A stretch of 64,000 bases of DNA, from assembly GCA_011526565.1 (NCBI GenBank), contig WYBL01000120.1, positions 19,743-83,742 on the forward strand. The letters are read 5' to 3'. Position 1 is the stretch's first letter. Every line of letters starts with the position of its first letter. Shown piece by piece: positions 48,598-58,537 of this stretch. The stretch comes from Acidobacteriota bacterium. Lineage in GTDB: Bacteria; Acidobacteriota; Vicinamibacteria; Fen-336. Under the pieces are notes generated by a model. It had not been told where the DNA came from. It did not search any database and worked only from the letters and a program-made list of their open reading frames with translations. The translations under genes and the position numbers were made by a program.

Positions 48598-51338
48598 AAT
48601 CCTGGCTCGGCACGCTGCACCTCGCCGCGGCCCGGGTGGCGGGCCACTTCCGGCGCCGCGAACTCGACCGCGAGCTGCAGGACGAGCTCGCCACGCACCT
48701 CGCCATGGCGGAGGACGAGTACGTGCGCCGGGGCCGTACTCGCGAGGAGGCACGGCGCCTGGCGCGGGTCGACCTCGGCGGACTGGTACAACTGCGGGAG
48801 GCCGGTCGCGACGCGAACGGCCTGCCCTGGCTCGACGCCGCGTGGCTCGACCTGCGGCTCGCCTTTCGCACGCTGCGCCGGTCCTGGGGCCTGACGCTGG
48901 TGGGCGGCCTGGCGATGACGGTCGCGATGGCCATCGGCGGCGGCGGCTTCAACGTCATCCACGCGGTGATGGGGGCCACGCTCCCGCTCGACGAAGGCGA
49001 ACGCGTGGTGGCCCTGATGGCGTGGGGTGAACGAGAGAATCGACGGCAGGGAGTCGCTCCGGCCGATCTCGACCGCTGGCGCGAGACGCTGCGCCTGGTG
49101 GAAGACGTCGGCGGCTTCCGCGACCGCGAGCTTCCGGCCCGCACGGGACCGGCGACGGACGACACGCCGGGCAAGCCCGTTCGCGTCGCGGAGATGACCG
49201 CCTCGGGCTTCGACCTGGCGCGCGTGCCTCCGCTCTTCGGACGGCCGCTGCGCCGCGACGACGAGCGCCCGGGAGCCCCGGCGGTGGTGGTGATCGGCCA
49301 CGACGTCTGGCGCGGGCGCTTCCACGCCGATCCGCAGGTCCTCGCGCGCACGATCTGGCTGGGCGACACGCAGCACCAGGTGGTCGGCGTGATGCCGGCC
49401 GGTTTCGCGTTCCCGATCGACCACTCCTACTGGACGCCGCTGAGGACGGGATCCCTCGGCCCGGCGTCGGGGATCGACCTGGCGACGGGGGTGCTCGGCT
49501 TCGCTCGCCTGCGCGAGGGCGCGAGCCTCGAGGCGGCCCAGGCCGAACTGGCCGCGGCCGGACTGACGCGCGAGTTCTATCCCGGCAGGACGGAACCTCC
49601 CGCGCCGCGCCTGGCGCCCTATCCGCTCGCTTTCGTCAGGGCGGACCGCGGGATCGCGCTGGGCATCGTGCTGCTCCTCGCCGCCCTGCTGCTGCTTCCG
49701 CCCTGCGCCAACGTGGCGATCCTCGTCTACGCGCGGACCGTCGCCCGACAGGAGGAGATCTCGCTCCGCTACGTGCTGGGCGCGAGCCGCAGCCGGATCG
49801 TGCTGCAACTCTTCGCGGAGGTGCTGGTGCTGGCCCTGGGTGCGGCGATCCTGGCGATCGCCGTCATCCGCCTGGTCGGGCGCTACGTGCAGGACACGCT
49901 GCTCGCGGGCAACCGACTGCCCTTCTGGATCGACTTCCAGAGTCTCGCCCCCTCGACGCTGGCCTTGACCGTGGCCCTCGCACTGCTCGCGGCGACCGTC
50001 GCGGGCATCGGACCGGCGCTGCGGGCCACCGGCGACCTGGCGCAGGCGGGCCTGAAGTCGCTGGGACGGGGAGGCGGCCCGCGACTCGGCAACACGTGGA
50101 CGGTGCTGGTGGTGGCCCAGATCGCGTTCGCCGTGGCCGTGCTGCCTTCCGCGGCGTCGATGGCGTGGGGAGCCCTGCGTCCCGGCATCCTGGGCCGGGA
50201 CTTCGCCGCCGCGAGCTACCTGGTGGCGAAGATCACGGCGAACGACGCGGAGCCGAGCGCCGCGCCGGCGCCAGCGAACGGAGGCGCTCCCGATCCGCTC
50301 TTCGCGCGAGCCCGCCGCGAATTCGTCGAGAGCCTCCGCAGCCAGGCCGAGGTCGGGCCCGTGGCTCTTTCGTGGACGGCTCCGGGTCGGGAGCGCTGGG
50401 GGGTGGTGACGCTGCTGCCGTCGGGTTCCGGCGCCGCGACGGCGGACGAGAGCGTCAGGGTGGCCCTCGACTCGAACGCCGTCGACGAAGCCTACTTCGA
50501 GACCTACGCCATCCGCGGCCTCGCCGGGCGCGGGTTCGAGGCGGCCGACTTCGGCGCCGACGAGGACGCCCCCTCTTCGGCGGTGGTGATCAACCGCACT
50601 CTCGCAGCCCACCTCGCCGCCGAAGCCGGGGCGCCAGCCGATCTCGCTCGCGTGCTGGGCCGCCGCCTGCGCTACGTGAGCACGGCCGCCGGGCCGGCAC
50701 CCGAAGACGCGCCAGCGTACGAGATCGTCGGCGTCGTCTCTGACCTTCCCGACAACCTCGACGCCCGCATCCTCTACCACCCGCTGCCGGCGACCGCCCG
50801 GGGCGACCTGACGCTTTCGGTCCGCTCGACGGCAGCGGGCGACGGCGCCGCGGAGCGGCTGTGGTCCATGGCCGACCGCCACTCGTCGGCGCTGCGGCTG
50901 TCCGACCTGCGCACGCTCGAGGACGTCTACACGGAGAACGAGCGCGACGACAACCTCTCGGCCTACGCGCTGGCGGCCGCAGCCGCCAGCGTGCTGCTGC
51001 TGTCGGCGGCCGGAATCCACGCGCTGATGTCGTTCACCATCCACCGCAAGCGGCGCGAGATCGGCATCCGCTCGGCGCTCGGCGCCCAGCCCCATCGCCT
51101 GCTGCTGGACGTTTCGCGGCACGCGCTGGTCCAGGTCGGCGTGGGGGCCGTGCTGGGGGGAGGCGTGGCGTCGGCGCTGGCCTACTGGATCCCGGTCGAC
51201 GAACTGGGAGGCCGCAGCGTTCCCGGGCTGATCCCCGCGGCGGCTCTCCTGATGATGGGCGTCGGCCTCGTCGCCGCCGTCGGCCCCGCTCGCCAGGGAC
51301 TGCGCGTCGAACCGACCGAGGCGCTGCGCGAAGGGTAG
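48594..51338 (+). CDS. ADOP-family MacB/FtsX-type permease
   Basis: 914-residue membrane protein of the acidobacterial duplicated orphan permease family. The N-terminal prefix domain ([40 protein letters not shown]) is followed by a first MacB_PCD periplasmic domain ([20 protein letters not shown]) and an FtsX bundle ([20 protein letters not shown]). A second PCD and FtsX bundle ends with [20 protein letters not shown] and [20 protein letters not shown]. No ATPase gene is next to it, as usual for this orphan family. Coupled to padR by a four-base overlap. The transported substrate is unknown. Confidence 0.93.
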   Translation: MKSWLGTLHLAAARVAGHFRRRELDRELQDELATHLAMAEDEYVRRGRTREEARRLARVDLGGLVQLREAGRDANGLPWLDAAWLDLRLAFRTLRRSWGLTLVGGLAMTVAMAIGGGGFNVIHAVMGATLPLDEGERVVALMAWGERENRRQGVAPADLDRWRETLRLVEDVGGFRDRELPARTGPATDDTPGKPVRVAEMTASGFDLARVPPLFGRPLRRDDERPGAPAVVVIGHDVWRGRFHADPQVLARTIWLGDTQHQVVGVMPAGFAFPIDHSYWTPLRTGSLGPASGIDLATGVLGFARLREGASLEAAQAELAAAGLTREFYPGRTEPPAPRLAPYPLAFVRADRGIALGIVLLLAALLLLPPCANVAILVYARTVARQEEISLRYVLGASRSRIVLQLFAEVLVLALGAAILAIAVIRLVGRYVQDTLLAGNRLPFWIDFQSLAPSTLALTVALALLAATVAGIGPALRATGDLAQAGLKSLGRGGGPRLGNTWTVLVVAQIAFAVAVLPSAASMAWGALRPGILGRDFAAASYLVAKITANDAEPSAAPAPANGGAPDPLFARARREFVESLRSQAEVGPVALSWTAPGRERWGVVTLLPSGSGAATADESVRVALDSNAVDEAYFETYAIRGLAGRGFEAADFGADEDAPSSAVVINRTLAAHLAAEAGAPADLARVLGRRLRYVSTAAGPAPEDAPAYEIVGVVSDLPDNLDARILYHPLPATARGDLTLSVRSTAAGDGAAERLWSMADRHSSALRLSDLRTLEDVYTENERDDNLSAYALAAAAASVLLLSAAGIHALMSFTIHRKRREIGIRSALGAQPHRLLLDVSRHALVQVGVGAVLGGGVASALAYWIPVDELGGRSVPGLIPAAALLMMGVGLVAAVGPARQGLRVEPTEALREG

Positions 51339-51410
51339 ACGGCTCGAGGCCGCTCCGCTCGTCGGGCGCGGGCGGCTGGCCCCGGCGCTGCTGCGCGAGC
51401 GCTGACCCGC

Positions 51411-51500
51411 ACCGAGCCCGGCTCTGTCCAGGGCCAGCTTCACCGCCGGCATCGGACCGATGTCCATCACCCTCGGGTCGACGCCGGCACTGGCGCGGGT
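51411..51500 (-). pseudogene. Thiolase gene remnant
   Basis: On the minus strand, 30 codons encode [20 protein letters not shown] then [10 protein letters not shown]. This matches [20 protein letters not shown] plus [10 protein letters not shown] of the intact thiolase encoded at 52243-53433, with 21 of 30 identical residues by hand. The frame breaks up beyond both ends: the upstream part lacks the thiolase N-terminal half, and the next expected motif (a DLFELNEAF type) is absent. It fills most of the gap before the cysH start at 51510. It must be a leftover of a partial thiolase duplication or of recombination around cysH. Confidence 0.7.
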
Positions 51501-51509
51501 CCGGGCGCA

Positions 51510-52223
51510 ATGGTCATAATCGGTCGCGTGAGTGCCGCCGACTTGAACCGGGCCGCCCGCTCCCTCGAGGGCCGGAGTGCCTCCGCAATCCTCGCCTGGG
51601 CCTTCGAGCGGTTCGCCGGGAGGCGGCTGGGCCTCACCTCGGCCTTCGGGCCCGAGGGCTGCGCGCTGATCGATCTCGCGATGCAGGTCCGACCCGACGT
51701 CCCGATCTACACGATCGACACGGGACACCTCTTCGCGGAGACGATTGCCGTCCGCGAGGCCTATCGCCGGCGTGGAGCCAACGTCGTCGTGGTCGAGCCG
51801 TCAATGACCCTGGACCGGCAGGCCGCGAACCACGGCCCCCGCCTGTACGAGCGCGATCCCGACCAGTGCTGCGCGATCCGCAAGGTCGAGCCGATGCGCA
51901 GGCTCCTCGCCGGGCTCGACGTCTGGATCACGGCGATCCGCCGCGACCAGTCGGCCGCGCGGCGCGACACGCCGATCGTCGGCACGGTGCCCGTGCCCCG
52001 ACGCGAGCCGGTCGTCAAGATCGCCCCGCTGGCGGCGTGGACGCGGAAGCAGACGTGGGCCTACCTGGTCGAGAACGATCTGCCCTACAACCCGCTGCTC
52101 GATCGCGGCTACACGAGCATCGGCTGTGCGCCGTGCACGCAGGTGGTCGAAGCGGGTGCGGGGGAGCGCGACGGACGCTGGGCAGGGCACGACAAGAGCG
52201 AGTGCGGGATCCACTCGCTCTAG
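51510..52223 (+). CDS. cysH: Adenylyl-sulfate / PAPS reductase (CysH family)
   Basis: 237 residues. Start ATG 51510; a GTG at 51528 is possible. The PP-loop-like N-terminal core has [20 protein letters not shown] and YTIDTGHLF. Cys120-Cys121 (DQCCAIRK) and C206/C209 (IGCAPC) form the 4Fe-4S site of APS-type reductases, and the C-terminal ECGIH (C232) is the catalytic Cys. It reduces APS (or PAPS) to sulfite in assimilation. No other sulfate genes are near. It stands alone on the + strand between a thiolase remnant and the convergent intact thiolase. Confidence 0.9.
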   Translation: MVIIGRVSAADLNRAARSLEGRSASAILAWAFERFAGRRLGLTSAFGPEGCALIDLAMQVRPDVPIYTIDTGHLFAETIAVREAYRRRGANVVVVEPSMTLDRQAANHGPRLYERDPDQCCAIRKVEPMRRLLAGLDVWITAIRRDQSAARRDTPIVGTVPVPRREPVVKIAPLAAWTRKQTWAYLVENDLPYNPLLDRGYTSIGCAPCTQVVEAGAGERDGRWAGHDKSECGIHSL

Positions 52224-52242
52224 GTTTCTCCTCTCCGCTCGA

Positions 52243-53433
52243 TCAGGCCGGGCGTTCGACGATCAGCGCCACGCCCTGGCCGCCGCCGATGCAGAGGGCC
52301 GCGAGGCCGCGGCGCAGGTTGCGGGCCTCGAGGGCGTGCAGCAGGGTGACCAGGATGCGGGCGCCGGAGGCGCCGATCGGGTGGCCGAGGGCGACCGCGC
52401 CGCCGTTGACGTTGACCTTCGCCGCATCGACGCCCAGGTCGCGGGCCACGGCCAGGCTCTGCGCGGCGAACGCCTCGTTGAGCTCGAACAGGTCGATGTC
52501 CGCCAGGCCCAGCCCCGCCTTCTCGAGCGCCTTCTTCACCGCCGGCACCGGGCCGAGGCCCATCACCTTCGGGTCGACGCCCGCGCTCGCGTAGCTGACG
52601 ATCCGCGCCCGCACGGGGCGCCCGAGCGCCTTCGCCTTCGACGCGCTGGCGACGACCAGCGCCGCCGCGCCGTCGTTGAGTCCCGAGGCGTTGCCCGCGG
52701 TCACCGAGCCGTCCTTCTTGAAGGCCGGCTTCAGGCCGCCGAGCTTCTCGGCGGTGGTGTCGGGCCGTGGGTACTCGTCCTGGTCGAACGGCTTCGGGTC
52801 GCCCTTCTTCTGCCTGATCGGCACCGCCACGATCTCGGCCTTGAAACGGCCCTCGGCGATGGCGACGCCCGCGCGGCGCTGGCTCTCGGCCGCGAACGCG
52901 TCCTGTTCGGCGCGGGTCAGCGCGTAGCGCTCCACGATGTTCTCGGCGGTGACGCCCATGTGGTAGTCGTTGAAGACGTCGGTCAGGCCCTCGTGGATCA
53001 TGTGGTCGAGCAGGGCCGAGTGGCCCATGCGCTCGCCCCAGCGCGCGCCGGGCAGCAGGTACGGCGCGCGGCTCATGTTCTCGAGCCCGCCCGCGACCAC
53101 CACCTGCGCGTCGCCGCAGCGGATCGCCTGCGCGGCCAGCATCACCGCCTTGAGCCCCGAGCCGCACACCTTGTTGACGGTGTGGGCCGGCACCGACTCC
53201 GGCAGCCCGCCCTTGATCGACGCCTGGCGCGCCGCGTTCATGCCGAGGCCGGCCTGCAGGATGCAGCCCATCACGACCTCGTCGACGTCGGCCGGCGCCA
53301 CCCCGGCGCGGGCCACGGCCTCGCGCACGACGATCGCGCCCAGCTCGGGCGCGGGAATGTCCTTCAGGCTGCCGCCGTAGGAGCCGATCGCGGTGCGACA
53401 GGCGGAGAGCAGGACGGCATCTTCGAGCGACAT
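52243..53433 (-). CDS. Acetyl-CoA acetyltransferase (thiolase)
   Basis: 396-residue thiolase of the degradative/biosynthetic acetoacetyl-CoA type (AtoB/PhaA). Catalytic Cys90 in [12 protein letters not shown], His351 in [13 protein letters not shown] and Cys381 in ALCIGGGQG are all present. PFD/GHS-type loops are also seen. It condenses or splits acetoacetyl-CoA. It lies three bases after the fused CoA-transferase on the same strand and is evidently one operon with it, serving acetoacetate use with AtoE. The gene is intact; a fragment of a paralogue lies at 51411-51500. Confidence 0.95.
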   Translation of the reverse strand: MSLEDAVLLSACRTAIGSYGGSLKDIPAPELGAIVVREAVARAGVAPADVDEVVMGCILQAGLGMNAARQASIKGGLPESVPAHTVNKVCGSGLKAVMLAAQAIRCGDAQVVVAGGLENMSRAPYLLPGARWGERMGHSALLDHMIHEGLTDVFNDYHMGVTAENIVERYALTRAEQDAFAAESQRRAGVAIAEGRFKAEIVAVPIRQKKGDPKPFDQDEYPRPDTTAEKLGGLKPAFKKDGSVTAGNASGLNDGAAALVVASASKAKALGRPVRARIVSYASAGVDPKVMGLGPVPAVKKALEKAGLGLADIDLFELNEAFAAQSLAVARDLGVDAAKVNVNGGAVALGHPIGASGARILVTLLHALEARNLRRGLAALCIGGGQGVALIVERPA

Positions 53434-53436
53434 CTT

Positions 53437-54807
53437 CTAGAACTCCATCTTCACGAGGTTCTTCGACACGATCAGCTTCGTGCCGGTGGCCTTCTGCACG
53501 GACTCGACGTCCGTGTCGGGCGCGATCTCGGTCAGCACCAGGCCGTCCTTCGTCACCTCGATCACGCCCATCTCGGTCACGATCAGGTGCACGCAGTTGC
53601 GGCCGGTCAGCGGCAGCGTGCAGGAGTCGAGGATCTTGGGCTCGCCCTTGGCCGTGTGCTCCATGGTGACGACCACGCGGCGGGCGCCGGCGACCAGGTC
53701 CATCGCGCCGCCCATGCCCTTCACCATCTTGCCGGGGATCATCCAGTTGGCGAGGTTGCCTTCGCGGTCGACCTGCAGCGCGCCGAGAATCGTCAGGTCG
53801 ACGTGGCCGCCGCGCACCATGCCGAACGAGTCGGCGGAGGAGAAGTACGACGTGCCGGGCAGCTCCGTCACCGTCTCCTTGCCGGCGTTGATCAGGTCGG
53901 CGTCCTCCCTCCCCGCTTCGGGGTAGGGCCCGACGCCGAGCATGCCGTTCTCGGAGTGCAGCACGATCGACACGCCCTCGGGGATGTAGTTGGAGGCGAG
54001 GGTCGGCATGCCGATGCCGAGGTTGACGTAGAAGCCGTCCTTCATCTCCTTCGCGGCGCGGCGCACGATGCGCGCGCGCTTCGGGTCGGCGTCGACGGCG
54101 CCAGCCGCCGCGCCCGGCACCAGCACGGTGCGCTTCTCGATGCGCTTCTCGAAGGCGGGGCCCTGGACGACGCGCTTCACGAAGATCCCGGGCACGTGGA
54201 TGTGGTCGGGGTCGAGCGCGCCCGCCGGCACCACCTCCTCGACCTCCGCAATGGTGACGCGGGCGGCCGTGCACATCATCGGCGCGAAGTTGCGGGTGGT
54301 CTTGCGGAACACCAGGTTGCCCGCGGTGTCCGCCTTCCACGCCTTGACGAAGGCGAAGTCGGCCCGCAGCGCCGTCTCCATCACGTAGGGGCGGCCGTCG
54401 AACCACCTCACGTCCTTGCCAAGGGCCACCGTGGTGCCGTAGGCGGTCGGCGTGAAGAAGGCGGGGATGCCCGCGCCGCCGGCGCGGATGCGCTCGGCGA
54501 AGGTGCCCTGCGGGTTGAGCTCGACCTCGATCTCGCCGCCGAGGAACATCTTCTCGAACACCTTGTTCTCGCCGACGTAGGTCGAGATCATCTTCTTCAC
54601 CTGCCCGTTCTGGAGCAGGAAGGTGATCCCGAAGTCGTTGGTGCCGGCGTTGTTCGAGATGCAGGTCAGCCCCTTCGACCCGCGCTTGACGAGCGCCGCG
54701 ATCAGGTTCTCGGGGATCCCGCACAGGCCGAAGCCCGACAGCATGATCGAGGCGCCGTCTTCGATGTCGCGCACGGCTTCCGCCGCGTCCTTCACGATCT
54801 TGTTCAT
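53437..54807 (-). CDS. 3-oxoacid CoA-transferase, fused A and B subunits
   Basis: 456 residues with ATG 54807. The A half (residues about 1-225) starts [20 protein letters not shown] and has [36 protein letters not shown] CoA binding. The B half (about 240-456) has [20 protein letters not shown] and the catalytic Glu in [12 protein letters not shown]. This is the single-chain SCOT/OXCT form rather than the separate AtoD/AtoA. It activates acetoacetate with succinyl-CoA or acetyl-CoA for the thiolase next door. It lies 13 bases downstream of a toxin gene. Confidence 0.93.
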   Translation of the reverse strand: MNKIVKDAAEAVRDIEDGASIMLSGFGLCGIPENLIAALVKRGSKGLTCISNNAGTNDFGITFLLQNGQVKKMISTYVGENKVFEKMFLGGEIEVELNPQGTFAERIRAGGAGIPAFFTPTAYGTTVALGKDVRWFDGRPYVMETALRADFAFVKAWKADTAGNLVFRKTTRNFAPMMCTAARVTIAEVEEVVPAGALDPDHIHVPGIFVKRVVQGPAFEKRIEKRTVLVPGAAAGAVDADPKRARIVRRAAKEMKDGFYVNLGIGMPTLASNYIPEGVSIVLHSENGMLGVGPYPEAGREDADLINAGKETVTELPGTSYFSSADSFGMVRGGHVDLTILGALQVDREGNLANWMIPGKMVKGMGGAMDLVAGARRVVVTMEHTAKGEPKILDSCTLPLTGRNCVHLIVTEMGVIEVTKDGLVLTEIAPDTDVESVQKATGTKLIVSKNLVKMEF

Positions 54808-54820
54808 GGCGCCTCCGATG

Positions 54821-55249
54821 TTACCGGCGACCGGCCTGCCACGGGTCGACCAGGGGGATCCCGAGGTCGGTGAAGTGGCGGGTGTTGCGGGTGGCGAGCG
54901 TGCCCCGCCGTGAGCCGACGATCGCGGCGATCTGCAAGTCGCGCATCTCGACCGGGCGTCCGGCCACCCTGCGCTGCGCGGCCAGCCGGCCGGCGAGCTG
55001 CGCAGCAGGCTCGTCGAAGGCGAGGAGTCTTCCGCCGAGCCCCTCTTCGAGCGCCTTGTCGAAGGCCGCCTCCAGGTCGCGTCGCCGCCGGCCTGCAACC
55101 AGCAGTTCCAGCCCGAAGCGCACCTCGAAGACGTTGATCGCCGTGATCCACACGGACTCGGCCGGGATGCTGTCGAGCCATGCCACCACTCTGGGCTCTG
55201 GCTTCGCTTGCATCAGCGCGGACAGCACGTTGGTGTCGAGGACGATCAT
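54821..55249 (-). CDS. PIN-domain toxin, VapC/FitB family
   Basis: 142 residues. Acidic PIN residues: D5 in [13 protein letters not shown]42 in [10 protein letters not shown]104 in [10 protein letters not shown]. This is the usual FitB/VapC pattern, predicting an RNase that cleaves tRNA or rRNA. The start overlaps the antitoxin stop (ATGA, 55246-55249), so antitoxin and toxin are coupled in the standard order. Length is normal and no damage is seen. Confidence 0.92.
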   Translation of the reverse strand: MIVLDTNVLSALMQAKPEPRVVAWLDSIPAESVWITAINVFEVRFGLELLVAGRRRRDLEAAFDKALEEGLGGRLLAFDEPAAQLAGRLAAQRRVAGRPVEMRDLQIAAIVGSRRGTLATRNTRHFTDLGIPLVDPWQAGRR

Positions 55250-55494
55250 CCCCGCAGCCGGGCAGGACGCGCGCTGTGGCCACGGAGCTCTTCGATTTCC
55301 CCGGACAGCCCCCGACCCGCGAACAGGCTTGCCAGCTCGGTCCCCAGCCGCCTGGGCCGCGGTTCTGCCCCGCCGACGGCGGCCCGCAGGATCTCGCGCA
55401 CCTCGGCCTCGGTGCTGCGGTTGTGGCGGCGGGCCCGTCGCCGCAGGCCTTCGACCAGCGGCTCTTCCAGGTTGCGGACGATCAGTTGTGCCAT
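55246..55494 (-). CDS. Ribbon-helix-helix antitoxin, FitA/VapB type
   Basis: 82 residues. The N-terminal RHH motif MAQLIVRNLEEPLVEGLRRR followed by RARRHNRSTEAEVREILRAA is typical of FitA. The C-terminal tail (ELASLFAGRGLSGEI) would wrap the toxin. It normally autorepresses its own promoter. The region upstream of 55494 is short (21 bases) before the lactamase-like gene stop, so its promoter probably lies within the 3' end of that gene. Confidence 0.9.
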   Translation of the reverse strand: MAQLIVRNLEEPLVEGLRRRARRHNRSTEAEVREILRAAVGGAEPRPRRLGTELASLFAGRGLSGEIEELRGHSARPARLRG

Positions 55495-55515
55495 TTCGAT
55501 ATCATGATAGCAGCG

Positions 55516-56877
55516 TCAGTCCCGGAGCTGCGAGACTCCCCGGGACCAGGCCGTGGCGGGGGCGACCCATTCCGGGTACGGCTTGTAGAGCAGGCCGTGG
55601 TCGCGGCCCGTCTGCAGCGTGATCTCGCGAGCGTCGGTCAGGTGGGGAGCGGCCGCGAACGTCGCCGCGCAGGACGGCTTCAGGCGGTCGGAGGCGTCGA
55701 AGATCGAGAGCCCGCGGCCGCGCAGCCCGGGCGCGAGCTTCACGCTCGCCTCGCCGCAGCCGGCGAGCACGACGTACGAGTGGCCCGGGTGGCCGAGGCG
55801 GGCGATCGCCTGCTGAACGAGGAAGCCGCCGCGTGAAGCGCCGAGCAGCGCGATCCGCTCCGCGGGCACGCCCGCGCGGCGCAGGCGAGTCACCTGGTCC
55901 ACGAGCCGCCGGATGAACGAATCCCCGTCGCCGTCCTTGCGCAACTCCGAGATCACCTCGAAGCCCTCGGCGGCCAGCGCCTGCAGGATCGCGTCGTACT
56001 CGTAGCGGCCGAAGTCGGGGCTGGTCGCCTCGCGGCCCTGCTCCTCGAGGATGCGGCCGTGGACGTAGAAGAGGTAGCGCAGCGATGAATCGGGTTTCGC
56101 CGGCGGCGCCTCGTGGACCGCTCCGACGCGCGGCCGTTCTTCGTCGGCCCGCGCCTTCTCCGCGATCTCGCGGGTGCGGGCGAAGGCCTCGGGCCCCCCG
56201 AGCGGTCCGTGGCCCGGCACGACGAGGGTCGCACCGCCGTGGCGGGCGACGACGGCGTCGAGCGACGTGACCCAGTCGGCGAGGTAGGCCTCCCCCATGT
56301 AGCCGGGGCCGTCGGCGGCGCCCGACTTCAGGAAGCAGCCGCCGGCCAGCACCTTCGCCGCGGGGAACGCGACCACGATCGTGTCCAGCGTGTGGCCCTT
56401 GCCCGGGTAGAACGCCTCGAAGCCGCGCGGGTCGGCGTGGACGCGCGGCCCCGGCCCGGCGAGCCCGCTCAGGGGCTCCGGCCCCAGCGCGCCTTCGGCC
56501 CACGCCTTCGCCACCGTCAGCGGGTGGCCGAACGCGCGGATGCCGCGCCGGCGCAGCGCGCGCAGGCCGCCGATGCGGTCGCCGTGGGCGTGGGTGACGA
56601 TCGCCTCGCGCACGCCGCCCAGCCGCGCTTCCGCGAAGTCGAGCAGCAGGTCCGTCTGCGCCTCGTCCCACGCGGTGTCGACGAGCAGCACGCCCCCGCC
56701 CGGCAGCGGCGCGAACAGGCCGTTGGAGCCGATGCCGTCCCTCGAATCCGTGTCGTGCAGCCAGAACCCGTCGCGCAGCGGCTCGACACGAACGCCCGGG
56801 GCGAGGGTTTCCGCTTCGGCGGCCGCCGCGGCCGGGGCGAGCAGGACGAGGGCGAGCAGGGCGGGGATCAGGCGCAA
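55516..56877 (-). CDS. Metallo-beta-lactamase (B1-like) fused to alpha/beta-hydrolase
   Basis: 453 residues using TTG 56877, which has AAGGAG five bases upstream; the alternative GTG at 56883 overlaps that site. A signal peptide (LIPALLALVLLAPAAAAA) predicts export. The MBL half (about 25-235) has all B1-type ligands: H96, H98, D100 in THAHGDRIGG, H162 in PGKGHTLDT, C181 in AGGCFLKSG, H223 in PGHGP. The C-terminal half (about 265-453) is an alpha/beta-hydrolase with nucleophile S348 in LLGASRGG, Asp394 or 397 in FDASDR and H427 in GRDHG. The upstream exporter gene overlaps by four bases at the GTG or leaves two bases with the TTG. Fused function is unknown. Confidence 0.85.
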   Translation of the reverse strand: MRLIPALLALVLLAPAAAAAEAETLAPGVRVEPLRDGFWLHDTDSRDGIGSNGLFAPLPGGGVLLVDTAWDEAQTDLLLDFAEARLGGVREAIVTHAHGDRIGGLRALRRRGIRAFGHPLTVAKAWAEGALGPEPLSGLAGPGPRVHADPRGFEAFYPGKGHTLDTIVVAFPAAKVLAGGCFLKSGAADGPGYMGEAYLADWVTSLDAVVARHGGATLVVPGHGPLGGPEAFARTREIAEKARADEERPRVGAVHEAPPAKPDSSLRYLFYVHGRILEEQGREATSPDFGRYEYDAILQALAAEGFEVISELRKDGDGDSFIRRLVDQVTRLRRAGVPAERIALLGASRGGFLVQQAIARLGHPGHSYVVLAGCGEASVKLAPGLRGRGLSIFDASDRLKPSCAATFAAAPHLTDAREITLQTGRDHGLLYKPYPEWVAPATAWSRGVSQLRD

Positions 56878-56879
56878 GT

Positions 56880-58118
56880 TCACTCCTTGTGGGTGGCCGC
56901 CTCCTCCGCGAGCAGCGAGCGGGGCGGGACCAGGACGTTGCCGAACAGCAGGCCGGTGGCAAGACAGACGGCGACGAAGGCCATCGTGAAGGCCGCCTCG
57001 ATACCGAGCACGGTGTTGCGGTCGAGCAGCGAGGTCACGCTGCGGAAGCCGATCGAGCCGGGCACCAGCAGCAGGATGCCGGGCGAGATCACGATCACCG
57101 CGGGCCGGTGGCGCCAGCGCGCGTAGGCGTTGCCCCAGGCGCCGACCAGCAGCGCGCCGAGGAACGCGCCGAGCTCGGGGCCGAGCATTTGCGAGCCGAG
57201 ACGGGTGCCGAAGTAGGCGAGCGCGGAGCCGAGCACGATCGCGGGCGCGTCGCCCCAGTCGGCCTTCAGCAGCACGACGAAGCCGAGCGGCGCGACGACG
57301 AGCGCCAGCCACTCGGTCCAGCCCGCGACCGCCACCGGCGGCGCCAGCGGCGCGGGGCCGAACAGCACCTCGGCGAGCCGGCCGCCGAGGGCGACGCCGA
57401 AGCCCATCGCCAGCAGCGTGCCGATCGCGCCCGTCAGGCGCGCGGTACCCGCCATCAGGTGGCGCTGCGCGAGCTCGATCACCGCCGTCGTCAGCGCGAA
57501 GCCCGGCACCAGCACGATCAGCCCCGAGAGCATCGCGGTGAAGGCCGCGACCGGGCCGAAGTGCACGGCCGCGAAGGTGGCGAGGAAGGCGGCCAGCGTC
57601 GCGGCCGAGGCCTCGAACACCCGCGTCAGCGCGCGCACCCGGCCGGCCAGCAGCGCCAGCAGGCCGATCGCGCAGCCGATCACGAGCGACGCCAGCGCCT
57701 CGCGCGGCCCGCCGCCGAAGAAGCGGGAGGCGGCCGCCGAGGCCAGCGCGAAGGCCGCCACGGTGAGCGCCGGACCGTAGCGTGGCGGCGCGGCGAGGAT
57801 CGCGTCGAGCTCCTGCGAGCCGCGCTCGGGCGACTCCTGTCCGAGCGCCACCCGGGTCGCGACGCCGTCGAGCGCCGCCAGCCGCGAGAGGTCGGTGGAG
57901 CCGGGCTCGACCCGCAGCAGGTGGGTGCGCTGGTGGCCCTCCGGGCCGAAGGCGGCGAACAGCGCGGTCGGCGTCGAGAACAGGTGGGCCTCGAGGCCGA
58001 GCCGTTGCGCGACGAGCATCACGGCTTCTTCGAGCCGGTGGGCGGAGTAGCCCGCCGCGTGCAGCCCGCGCCCGAGCTTCAGCACGAACGCCCGCGCAGC
58101 GGCCTGCTCGAGAGTCAC
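56880..58118 (-). CDS. Threonine/serine exporter-like protein, ThrE family
   Basis: 412 residues. The N-terminal soluble part (AARAFVLKLGRGLHAAGYSA, TPTALFAAFGPEGHQRTHLL) is the ThrE/DUF1212 domain. Two blocks of about five helices each follow: the first around 115-260, the second (WTEWLALVVAPLGFVVLL, SPGILLLVPGSIGFRSV) matching the ThrE_2/DUF3815 part. It fuses the YjjP and YjjB halves in one chain, as in ThrE of Corynebacterium. It probably exports amino acids or dicarboxylates such as succinate. It lies in a tight operon with trp and ABC genes. Confidence 0.9.
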   Translation of the reverse strand: MTLEQAAARAFVLKLGRGLHAAGYSAHRLEEAVMLVAQRLGLEAHLFSTPTALFAAFGPEGHQRTHLLRVEPGSTDLSRLAALDGVATRVALGQESPERGSQELDAILAAPPRYGPALTVAAFALASAAASRFFGGGPREALASLVIGCAIGLLALLAGRVRALTRVFEASAATLAAFLATFAAVHFGPVAAFTAMLSGLIVLVPGFALTTAVIELAQRHLMAGTARLTGAIGTLLAMGFGVALGGRLAEVLFGPAPLAPPVAVAGWTEWLALVVAPLGFVVLLKADWGDAPAIVLGSALAYFGTRLGSQMLGPELGAFLGALLVGAWGNAYARWRHRPAVIVISPGILLLVPGSIGFRSVTSLLDRNTVLGIEAAFTMAFVAVCLATGLLFGNVLVPPRSLLAEEAATHKE

Positions 58119-58128
58119 TGGGAGTGTG

Positions 58129-58536
58129 TCAGCGCGAAGTGGACGGCAGGTTCATCGCCATCACGGCGAGCGGGAACAGGGCCGCGGCGGCGGGCAGCAG
58201 CGAAGGCGCGATCATCATCGCCACCGCGCAGATCACGCAGGCACCCTCGTTGATCGCGAAGAAGACCAGGCGCCGGCCGAAGCGGGCGCGCTGCGTCTCG
58301 GCGTCTTCGCGGCGCTGCCCCGCCACCAGCCCTTCGCCGCGCACGAGGGTCGCGACCACCGGCAGCAGCAGCGCCAGCGCGATCGCGCCCCAGCTCAGCG
58401 CCTCCGGGCCCTGCGGCTTCAACTGCCACTGCAGCGCGGCGCCGACGGCGACGATCATCGCGGACGAGCCGACCAGCGTGCGGGCCAGCAGCGGCAGCGC
58501 CTGGCCGGGGTCGGCCGGGGCATTGGAGCGCCTCAT
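58129..58536 (-). CDS. Small membrane protein of unknown function
   Basis: 135 residues with about four hydrophobic helices (LLARTLVGSSAMIVAVGAAL, WGAIALALLLPVVATLV, LVFFAINEGACVICAVAMMI, LLPAAAALFPLAVMAMNL). It starts one base after the ABC permease stop and ends ten bases before the ThrE-type start, so it belongs to the operon. No motif was recognised. It may assist the permease. The frame is complete and of normal composition. Confidence 0.68.
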   Translation of the reverse strand: MRRSNAPADPGQALPLLARTLVGSSAMIVAVGAALQWQLKPQGPEALSWGAIALALLLPVVATLVRGEGLVAGQRREDAETQRARFGRRLVFFAINEGACVICAVAMMIAPSLLPAAAALFPLAVMAMNLPSTSR

Positions 58537-58537
58537 C

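Noticed and set aside
48474..51728. Long antisense frame opposite the ADOP permease
   Set aside because: Product lacks domains. Only its first part carries the thiolase remnant at 51411-51500, which I list separately.
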